Of a stretch of 64,000 bases of DNA, positions 58,114 to 64,000 are shown piece after piece. Origin of the DNA: Bifidobacterium cebidarum (GTDB taxonomy: Bacteria > Actinomycetota > Actinomycetes > Actinomycetales > Bifidobacteriaceae); NCBI RefSeq assembly GCF_009193305.1, contig NZ_WBVS01000004.1:120543-184542 (forward strand), written 5' to 3'. Both the position numbers and the translations under genes were made by a program. A model generated the notes under the pieces. The model saw only the letters and a program-made list of their open reading frames with translations. It searched no databases and had not been told where the DNA came from. The first letter of the stretch is position 1; every line of letters starts with the position of its first letter.

Positions 58114-59142
58114 TCACTCCCCCAAACGTTGCCGCGCCGCATCCGGGTCGACGTTCAATTCAGGCCATTGCTGATTCATGCCTCGCATCGCGTCACGTAG
58201 CAATTCACTGACCACGGCGCGGGAATACCATCGATTGTCGGCGGGCACGAGATACCACGGCGCAGCTTCGGTGCTGGTAAGAGTGAACACTTCCTGCCAT
58301 GCGTTCATGTACTCATCCCAGCGATCACGCGCATCCAAATCGGAGATATCGAACTTCCAGTATTTGGTAGGATCCTCCAGGCGCCCCAGGAAATGCTTTC
58401 GCTGCTCCTCTTTGCTGGACATCAGAAATATTTTGATAATCGAACATCCATCGTCAGCGAGTTTTGCCTCAAACTCATTGATGCGTTCGTAGCGCGGCCG
58501 CCATACCGATTCCGGATAAGTGCCGTATACATGCGGCATGACCACATCCTCGTAATGCGAGCGGTCAAAGATGGAAATCCAACCAGGTTGCGGCAATTCC
58601 CTATCCACCCGCCACAGGAAATCATGGCGCAGCTCATCCTCGGTGGGCTTGCCGAATCCTTTGTAGTGCATACCCATCGGATTGCCCTGGCTGAACACAT
58701 GGCGCACGATGCCACCTTTGCCGGATGCATCCATGCCCTGCAGCACAATGAGCAGCCGACGTTTGGACCCTCGCACGCCATTGGCATACATCAGCATCTG
58801 ATACCGGGCCAAATCGTCGGCGGACACCTCAATGAAGCGCTCACCATCGGCCTTGGTCCCCTCGAATCCCGGCATGGAATCAGGATCCACATCCGTAAGA
58901 TTCATGCTCTCCGTAAACATAAGCCGTTGCGCGGGAGGCAGCGACCATACGCTGCTCAGCAGATCGCTCGCACGCTCAGCCATATCACGTCGTTCGACCT
59001 CAGCCTTCGCTTCACCGAGTGCCGATAGGCAGTCGGCTGCACGATCAAGTGCCCTATTGATTCGTTTCGACTGTTCACGCTGATGTTTGGCTGCATCCTT
59101 ATGCTTGGTGCTTTTGTCAATCATGTCGCGTTCCTTGCTCAT
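58114..59142 (-). CDS. ppk2: Polyphosphate kinase 2 family protein
   Basis: 342 residues. Walker A is GMDASGKGG, Walker B is FDRSHYEDVV, with the lid region RLEDPTKYWKF and the C-terminal WYLVPADNRWY. It transfers phosphate between polyphosphate and nucleotides. About 120 N-terminal residues precede the core and are charged. The start follows GGGGGTG. Confidence 0.9.
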   Translation of the reverse strand: MSKERDMIDKSTKHKDAAKHQREQSKRINRALDRAADCLSALGEAKAEVERRDMAERASDLLSSVWSLPPAQRLMFTESMNLTDVDPDSMPGFEGTKADGERFIEVSADDLARYQMLMYANGVRGSKRRLLIVLQGMDASGKGGIVRHVFSQGNPMGMHYKGFGKPTEDELRHDFLWRVDRELPQPGWISIFDRSHYEDVVMPHVYGTYPESVWRPRYERINEFEAKLADDGCSIIKIFLMSSKEEQRKHFLGRLEDPTKYWKFDISDLDARDRWDEYMNAWQEVFTLTSTEAAPWYLVPADNRWYSRAVVSELLRDAMRGMNQQWPELNVDPDAARQRLGE

Positions 59143-59225
59143 CAGTACACCCCCATTGGCCGCATCAGCGGAACCATGAAAACCACATTGTTTCCATCAA
59201 ATACATCCATCGTACACCGCATTTA

Positions 59226-59243
59226 TAGTTTGCATGCCAACTA
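59226..59243. promoter_or_regulatory. Candidate MarR operator
   Basis: TAGTTTGCATGCCAACTA is an 18-bp near-palindrome with one mismatched pair. It overlaps a -35-like TTGCAT and precedes TATTAT at 59251-59256, in front of the MarR gene. It fits autoregulation. Confidence 0.5.
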
Positions 59244-59318
59244 AAAATGCTATTATAGGAATCGAATGAATTCATACATTCCTGCAGATCGCTCTCATAT
59301 CGAAGGAAGCCGTATATC

Positions 59319-59807
59319 ATGCTGGATAACGAATTGCATTTCCTGCTGTTGCGCACGTTCAACCACTCCAACCGGAGAATCGATGAGGCAATCCGACGCA
59401 TAGGGCTTCTACCGGGTCAGCCCAAAATCATCGAATGTCTGGCCGAGCAGGATGGCCGCACCGCCAAGGAAATTTGCGCTGAATGCATTCTTGACAAATC
59501 CACGATGACCGGACTCCTGAACCGCATGGAACTGCGCGGACTTGTGCGGCGTGAAATCCGTGAAACCGACAAACGGTCATACCGAGTCTTTCTCACCGAA
59601 TCAGGGCATGACTATGCCTCGCGTATTGCTGCAATCATGCAGCAGGCCGACGAAACCGCCATGCAAGGCATGAGCGAAACCGAACGGGAAACTCTACGCG
59701 AGGGGCTACGTCATGTCATCGCCAACATAGAGCAAGGGGGGGGAGGAATAAATCATGCCATACTTCGTCAAGCGTTTGGCTTCCATGCTTGTGGGGCTTG
59801 CTATTGA
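59319..59807 (+). CDS. MarR-family regulator with readthrough end at a poly-G tract
   Basis: 162 residues as read. The winged helix has TAKEICAECILDKSTMTGLL and LVRREIRETDKRSYRVFLT. Eight consecutive G at 59736-59743 shift the end: with eight G the frame runs into the next gene, but with seven it would stop at TAA (about 143 residues, normal for MarR) just before the next ATG. The start follows AAGGAA. Confidence 0.82.
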   Translation: MLDNELHFLLLRTFNHSNRRIDEAIRRIGLLPGQPKIIECLAEQDGRTAKEICAECILDKSTMTGLLNRMELRGLVRREIRETDKRSYRVFLTESGHDYASRIAAIMQQADETAMQGMSETERETLREGLRHVIANIEQGGGGINHAILRQAFGFHACGACY

Positions 59808-60138
59808 ATCGTTCGGCATCGCATTGATCACCAAGAGCAATCTGGGTACTTCCCCGATTTCCAGCATCGCATGGGTGGTGACCTTGAAATATCCATGGAT
59901 CAGTTTCGGTGTCACCACGTTTGCAATGAACGCAATATTCGTTCTCATCGAAGTTATTTTGCTGCGCCGCGATTTTCATGCCGTGCAGTATCTGCAATTG
60001 GCGGTTACCTTCTGGTTCGCCGCCGCCATCACCGGACTGATTGTGAACTTCTTCAATCGCCATGTTCGCTTTGTCTCGCCTACCGATCCCAGCGTCAACA
60101 ACGCCAGCGACGCAATACCGGTAACCGCCACCCGATGA
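59755..60138 (+). CDS. N-terminal half of a YczE/YyaS/YitT-type membrane protein (truncated)
   Basis: 127 residues: VKRLASMLVGLAIESFGIAL, then KSNLGTSPISSIAWV, then three helices, as in YczE-like proteins, which are normally about 200-220 residues. The C-terminal half is missing and replaced by a polar tail. GGAGGA from the poly-G region is its ribosome binding site. It is probably nonfunctional or altered. Confidence 0.6.
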   Translation: MPYFVKRLASMLVGLAIESFGIALITKSNLGTSPISSIAWVVTLKYPWISFGVTTFAMNAIFVLIEVILLRRDFHAVQYLQLAVTFWFAAAITGLIVNFFNRHVRFVSPTDPSVNNASDAIPVTATR

Positions 60139-60165
60139 CGATGACCGATGATTACGATGGTGACT

Positions 60166-60675
60166 ATGACCGATACCGAAACTCAAACAGACCTGCCAGC
60201 ACGACTCGAAGCTGGAGCCAGCGCACCGGACTTCACCCTGCCCGCAGTCAACCCTGATGGCAGCGAATCCGAGATCACGCTTTCCAGGCTCACCGCACAA
60301 GGCAACAGCGTGATTCTCTACTTCTATCCAGCGGCTATGACGCCTGGCTGTACCACGGAAGCCTGCGATTTTCGCGACAATATGGCGCGCCTTGGCTCAC
60401 TGGGATACACGGTGCTCGGCGTCTCCAAAGATCCGGTGGCCAAGCTGCAGAAGTTCCGGGAACGCGATCATCTCTCGTTCCCGCTGCTTTCCGACCCGGA
60501 TCTGACCGTGCATAAGCTATATGCCGCTTACGGCGAGAAGAAACTCTATGGCAAGACGCATGTGGGCGTGATTCGCTCCACGTTTGCGATTGACACCCAA
60601 GGAGTAATCGAACTGGCCCGATACAACGTACGCGCCAAGGGACATGTGGAGTCGCTGTTGAAGAGGCTCGGCTAA
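60166..60675 (+). CDS. bcp: Thiol peroxidase / bacterioferritin comigratory protein (Bcp/PrxQ)
   Basis: 169 residues from the ATG at 60166 (longer starts at 60148 and 60157 exist). The peroxidatic motif is YPAAMTPGCTTEAC with peroxidatic and resolving Cys five residues apart, plus the GVSKDPVAKLQKF region. It reduces hydroperoxides with thioredoxin. Its stop overlaps the convergent LacI gene by 4 bp. Confidence 0.92.
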   Translation: MTDTETQTDLPARLEAGASAPDFTLPAVNPDGSESEITLSRLTAQGNSVILYFYPAAMTPGCTTEACDFRDNMARLGSLGYTVLGVSKDPVAKLQKFRERDHLSFPLLSDPDLTVHKLYAAYGEKKLYGKTHVGVIRSTFAIDTQGVIELARYNVRAKGHVESLLKRLG

Positions 60676-61700
60676 CGAGACGACTCCGAGGCACGCAAAC
60701 AGGGCCTTCCCTGCACAATCTCGACCTGGGCTGGCGGCGGCTCAATCCCCCTCCGCTTCGCCTGAATTTGGTCGAACACCATGCGGAAGGCCCGCTCCCC
60801 CATCTCGTGGAAATTCTGCGTATAGCTGGTCAGCGGCGGCTCCCACATGGCATCGAACGCCATGTCATCAAAGCCGATAACGCTTACATCTTGCGGAACC
60901 CTGCGACCAGCTTCACGCAGCCCCTTCATCACAGCGATAGCCAGCTCATCAGTCGCGGCGAATATCGCGGTTGCATCCTTGCGCCGCCCCAGCTTTCGCC
61001 CGGCGGCCACCGCCTTGTTGAAATCACCCATCGGTATGACTATCGGTTCAGGAACATCAATATCACGCTCAAGAAGCGCATCACGCCAGCCATTAGTACG
61101 GGAATTATCGCCCGATTCTTGACTCCATCGCACATGGAATACTGTCTTGTGCCCCAAATCAAGCAGATGCAGGGTCATCCAGCGGCCACCTTCACGTTCG
61201 GCATTGATGACCTGGTAATCACCATCGCCAAAGCCTCCGCCAACCACCACAGTCGGCACGTTGGAGGGAACCACTTTCAACGCCTCGACACCAGCCCATC
61301 CATACTCATAGACGAGCACACCGGCAGGTCTCACTGCGAGCCCCATGCGCACACGAGCTTCAACGGACGCGATATCCGCTTCATCGAGTGAGACGATATT
61401 GAGCAGAAAGCCGCGCTTGCGTGCCGCACCCTCAACGCCATGATTCGTGGCGGACGTGGAGAATTCGTCCGGCTTGGAGGCAAATACCACCACCGAGTCC
61501 ATTTCGCGGTTGGACAACGCACGAGCGGCCATGCTCGGCTCATAGCCCAGTTCCTTAATGGCCTGGGCTATACGTTTGCGCTTATCTTCGGCGATTTTCG
61601 CCGTGCCATTCAGGTACCGGGACACCGTAGGAGCCGAAACACCGGCAAGTTTGGCCACATCTTTGATGACCGGGCGCGAATGCCCTGTACTTCTCGCCAT
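60672..61700 (-). CDS. LacI-family regulator
   Basis: 342 residues from the ATG at 61700 (AAGGGGTG upstream). The HTH is IKDVAKLAGVSAPTVSRYLN. The periplasmic-binding-protein-like domain includes VSVIGFDDMAFDAMWEPPL. The sugar ligand is unknown. It is divergent from a 42-residue ORF; two ACCGGT-centred palindromes lie between. Confidence 0.92.
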   Translation of the reverse strand: MARSTGHSRPVIKDVAKLAGVSAPTVSRYLNGTAKIAEDKRKRIAQAIKELGYEPSMAARALSNREMDSVVVFASKPDEFSTSATNHGVEGAARKRGFLLNIVSLDEADIASVEARVRMGLAVRPAGVLVYEYGWAGVEALKVVPSNVPTVVVGGGFGDGDYQVINAEREGGRWMTLHLLDLGHKTVFHVRWSQESGDNSRTNGWRDALLERDIDVPEPIVIPMGDFNKAVAAGRKLGRRKDATAIFAATDELAIAVMKGLREAGRRVPQDVSVIGFDDMAFDAMWEPPLTSYTQNFHEMGERAFRMVFDQIQAKRRGIEPPPAQVEIVQGRPCLRASESSR

Positions 61701-61846
61701 GCCCACCCCTTTTATTTCATGATGCTTTGATAATCACGCGCAATTCTCACAATAGGAATAAGCCGGCACAAAAAATGGAAGCCATCATAAACCCACCGCT
61801 CACCTACCGTCATAGACTCATCCCCATCAACAAACATTCGAACATG

Positions 61847-61860
61847 TCGAACCGGTTCGA
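61847..61860. promoter_or_regulatory. Candidate LacI operator 1
   Basis: TCGAACCGGTTCGA, a perfect 14-bp palindrome with the CG centre usual for LacI-family sites, on the lacI-proximal side of the 61701-62018 spacer. Confidence 0.65.
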
Positions 61861-61919
61861 TTCAAGCAGGAGTAAGAATGGCGGAAAATGGCGCGAAACG
61901 CCGATGACCATCAGGTAAT

Positions 61920-61961
61920 TTGCCAAGCACACATTCTCGCTGTATTCTGAAACCGGTTTCA
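61920..61961 (+). promoter_or_regulatory. Promoter with overlapping LacI operator 2
   Basis: TTGCCA (61920-61925), 17-bp spacer, TATTCT (61943-61948), directly overlapped by TGAAACCGGTTTCA (61948-61961), a perfect 14-bp palindrome. A bound repressor would block transcription of the small ORF at 62019. Confidence 0.65.
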
Positions 61962-61979
61962 AACGAAACCGAAAAAAAA

Positions 61980-61999
61980 TCAAAGCCAACCGGCTTTGA
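61980..61999 (+). other. Small hairpin in the leader of the 42-residue ORF
   Basis: TCAAAGCC pairs with GGCTTTGA around AACC, after a run of eight A; 19 bp upstream of the ATG at 62019. It may stabilise the mRNA 5' end. Confidence 0.45.
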
Positions 62000-62018
62000 C
62001 TAACGAAAGGAAACAATC

Positions 62019-62147
62019 ATGTCTCTCAAGGATTCTATGCTGCGCGGCCTCGCTCTCTACGGCGCCAACTCTGTGGCTCAGCCGGGCATGAAGAACGGCC
62101 AGGTCGTTGCTGACATCGTCAACGATTCCGAGAAGATCGCTCGCTGA
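62019..62147 (+). CDS. 42-residue small protein under apparent LacI control
   Basis: ATG at 62019 with GAAAGGAAACAATC upstream; TGA at 62145-62147. The peptide begins MSLKDSMLRGLALYGANSVA and ends in a charged helix (VVADIVNDSEKIAR). It is soluble, probably helical, and has no Cys. Codons are those of well-expressed genes. I know no function. It is the only gene that the operator-bearing promoter could drive. Confidence 0.65.
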   Translation: MSLKDSMLRGLALYGANSVAQPGMKNGQVVADIVNDSEKIAR

Positions 62148-62296
62148 ATCACCGGCGCTTACACGCTCACGAGAATCGCATATATCGGCGTTTCTCCCCT
62201 GACCGGAATGGTCACACAACTGAAGATTCGATAATTCAACAGTCAGCGTGAAGCTGGCATAACTGAATAATCGGACAATGGCGTCCGCTTCATTCT

Positions 62297-63640
62297 TTAT
62301 TCATAAGCACGGTCCAGCAGTGCATCGATATGCTGGAACCGTTCCACGTTCGGCCGAAACACCGGCCGTCCTGCGGCAACCACCAATGCCGGGCGCTCAA
62401 GCGCATGCAAATCCTCCAACGGATTCGCGCTCAGTACCAGAAGATCGGCTGCCTTGCCGACTTTCAACGAACCGGTAATATCATCCACGCCAAGTATCTG
62501 CGCATTGACCTGAGTGGCCGCATGAATCGCCTGAGCAGGCGTGAATCCGGCAAATCGCACCAATAGCACCAATTCACGCCATGTAGCATACTGCGGCACA
62601 AACGTCATACCGGTATCCGTACCGACACCGACCTCGAGACCAGCCTCATGCGCCTGGCGAGCACCAGCCACCATGCCCTCGACCACGGTTCTGGAGTTCT
62701 CCAGCTGGATATCCGTGATGCCGGTCACCTTCTGATCAATCATGGTCAATGGCAGCCCAGCGGACAGCGTGGGCACCAAAGCGGAATAGCCGCGCAGCGA
62801 GTCCGGATTATGCCGGAACAGCGCTATCAGCTCATCATCGAGCACACTGCCATGCTCGATGGTATCCACGCCGGCCTTGAGCGCACGCCGCACACCTTCC
62901 GCGCTTTGCGCATGCGCGCCCACAATAATGCCATGCTCATGGGCGGCATCACAGATGGCGCGCATCTGTTCCACACTCATTTGCGGACTGCCGGCCTCAC
63001 CGATCTTCTGTGCATCGGTCACGCCTCCGGTGGCTGTGATCTTGATGGCGTTGACACCATGATCTATGTTGCGAAGCGCACAGTCGCGCGCCTCTTCCGG
63101 CGTGGAGCTGGTCAGTGCGATAAGTGGCGCACCATGCCCTTCAGGGATGGCCAGCAGCGGACCGGATGCCAGGATGCGAGGGCCAGGAACCTCCCCTGCA
63201 GTAATCTTTTCCCGCAAATCCACCACTTCATAGCCAACATCGCCAAGTGTACGAATGGTGGTTACACCGGATTCCAACAATGCCTGCGCGTTAGCTTTCA
63301 CCGTTGAAGCCATATACGGCTTGCCCAGAGCCGAATGCACCAGCTGCGAGAGCATCCGCTGCCCTTTTGGCGTGGCGAGTTTGGGATTCAACGGCTTGCC
63401 CTGTGCGAACAGGTGCGTATGCGCATTGATCAGCCCTGGCATCACCGTCTTACCGGTACCATCCAAGTAATGGTATTCCTCGGGGATACTGGTTTCGATG
63501 CTGGGCGCCACCTGTTCGATGCGACCGGCAGCGTTCACCAGAATGGTCATGTTGTTGTGCACGGTTCCCGATTCGTCACCTGGTACGACACGCACATGGG
63601 CGAGCGCGAATGGTTCGATAACAGACTGGTGACGATTCAT
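62297..63640 (-). CDS. Amidohydrolase (imidazolonepropionase-like)
   Basis: 447 residues from the ATG at 63640 (AAGGAG 8 nt upstream). Metal-binding motifs: MPGLINAHTHLF, Lys in NAIKITATGGVT, IIVGAHAQS, DTIEHGS and GVGTDTG. It resembles Xaa-Pro/aryl dipeptidase-type amidohydrolases of the imidazolonepropionase-like group; the substrate is unknown. Confidence 0.85.
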   Translation of the reverse strand: MNRHQSVIEPFALAHVRVVPGDESGTVHNNMTILVNAAGRIEQVAPSIETSIPEEYHYLDGTGKTVMPGLINAHTHLFAQGKPLNPKLATPKGQRMLSQLVHSALGKPYMASTVKANAQALLESGVTTIRTLGDVGYEVVDLREKITAGEVPGPRILASGPLLAIPEGHGAPLIALTSSTPEEARDCALRNIDHGVNAIKITATGGVTDAQKIGEAGSPQMSVEQMRAICDAAHEHGIIVGAHAQSAEGVRRALKAGVDTIEHGSVLDDELIALFRHNPDSLRGYSALVPTLSAGLPLTMIDQKVTGITDIQLENSRTVVEGMVAGARQAHEAGLEVGVGTDTGMTFVPQYATWRELVLLVRFAGFTPAQAIHAATQVNAQILGVDDITGSLKVGKAADLLVLSANPLEDLHALERPALVVAAGRPVFRPNVERFQHIDALLDRAYE

Positions 63641-63678
63641 GGCAGATGCTCCTTCATTGGATGGGCTCATTATAAGCC

Positions 63679-64000
63679 TCAGCCCATCACCCCGGTGCTC
63701 GCCACCAGATCATTGGTGCGTGCCATGGCCCGACTGATCGGCGTATAGAGGGGAATGCCAATCAGCAACGCCACGAGCAGATAGATGCCCATGCGCCCCA
63801 TTTGTTCCCAATATACGGTGCCGTAGAAGCCGCCGACCGTTTCGCGTAATGCGGTCATGGCGTGGGAGAACGGCAGATATGGATAGATTTCTCGGAATCC
63901 GGATGGCAGCATTTGCACGGGGAAGGTTCCGCCAGTGCCGGCGATTTGCGCAATCATCAATGCCGTGCTCAAGGCTTTGCCGATATTGCCGAACACGGAG
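63679..64000 (-). CDS. C-terminal end of a YhgE/Pip-type membrane protein (cut by window edge)
   Basis: The frame continues past the right edge. The visible about 107 residues include GTFPVQMLPSGFREIYPYLP, then SHAMTALRETVGG, and a last membrane helix (MGIYLLVALLIGIPLY). This is the usual end of YhgE/Pip and ABC-2-like proteins, related to type VII-associated or phage-infection proteins. Confidence 0.75.
   Translation of the reverse strand, partial: SVFGNIGKALSTALMIAQIAGTGGTFPVQMLPSGFREIYPYLPFSHAMTALRETVGGFYGTVYWEQMGRMGIYLLVALLIGIPLYTPISRAMARTNDLVASTGVMG

Noticed and set aside
61847..61875. tRNA T-arm-like GGTTCGATTC
   Set aside because: No acceptor stem, D-arm or anticodon arm can be placed around it; the bases belong to the LacI-type palindrome.

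Overview
The window looks like chromosomal DNA of a high-GC Gram-positive anaerobe. The gene content and protein sequences point to Bifidobacterium, probably the B. longum group. This is recognition from sequence, not a database match. Coding regions are G+C rich with clear GGAGG-type ribosome binding sites. Two stretches stand out as more A+T rich: the gene at 40931-41893 and the repeat-bearing spacer near 32070-32320.

Layout. 1-2.7 kb: end of an unknown gene, a WYL-type regulator broken by two in-frame TAG codons, and a PD-(D/E)XK nuclease-like gene, which together look like a defence-type remnant. 2.8-13.3 kb: ZinT-like protein, SDR, ABC-F ATPase, NAD(P)HX repair enzyme, HAD hydrolase, XRE and LysR regulators, two tandem coiled-coil membrane proteins, an Mbeg1-like hydrolase and a small membrane protein. 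13.4-19.9 kb: a compact minus-strand pyrimidine operon, pyrB-pyrI-pyrC-pyrF-pyrK-pyrD-pyrE. 20-28.7 kb: glnE, metF, metE, a SixA-like phosphatase and the tRNA m1A methyltransferase gene trmI. 28.8-31.4 kb: a GIY-YIG/DUF2075 ATPase divergent from a MazG-like pyrophosphohydrolase. 31.4-35.3 kb: esterase, an unusual array of 20-bp repeats, tenA behind a TPP riboswitch, aldo/keto reductase and SDR. 35.2-39.9 kb: an apparent minus-strand operon of three uncharacterised genes (hydrophobic alanine-rich protein, TerB-like protein, glycine-zipper-like membrane protein) followed by a nitrilase. 40-46.6 kb: Cof phosphatase, an A+T-rich membrane protein, ABC ATPase, glycogen synthase, an HExxH membrane protein and a small membrane protein. 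46.6-52.8 kb: gltBD. 53-64 kb: an FtsX-type ABC exporter with a divergent TetR gene, a transporter remnant, PPK2, a MarR gene with a poly-G tract, a truncated YczE-like protein, Bcp, a LacI regulator divergent from a 42-residue ORF, an amidohydrolase and the end of a YhgE/Pip protein.

How the genes work together. The core is anabolic: de novo UMP synthesis with NAD-linked PyrK/PyrD, ammonia assimilation (GltBD, with GlnE controlling glutamine synthetase), methionine synthesis (MetF/MetE), thiamine salvage (TenA) and storage polymers (GlgA, PPK2). Several regulators sit next to palindromes that are plausible operators (TetR, MarR, LacI). Convergent gene pairs are separated by unusually long perfect hairpins, twice as tandem twins.

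The best candidates for an undescribed system are the three-gene TerB-like/membrane-protein operon (36344-39895), the GIY-YIG-DUF2075 + MazG pair (28816-31375), and the A+T-rich orphan membrane protein with a transglycosylase-like tail (40931-41893). None can be assigned a function from sequence alone.
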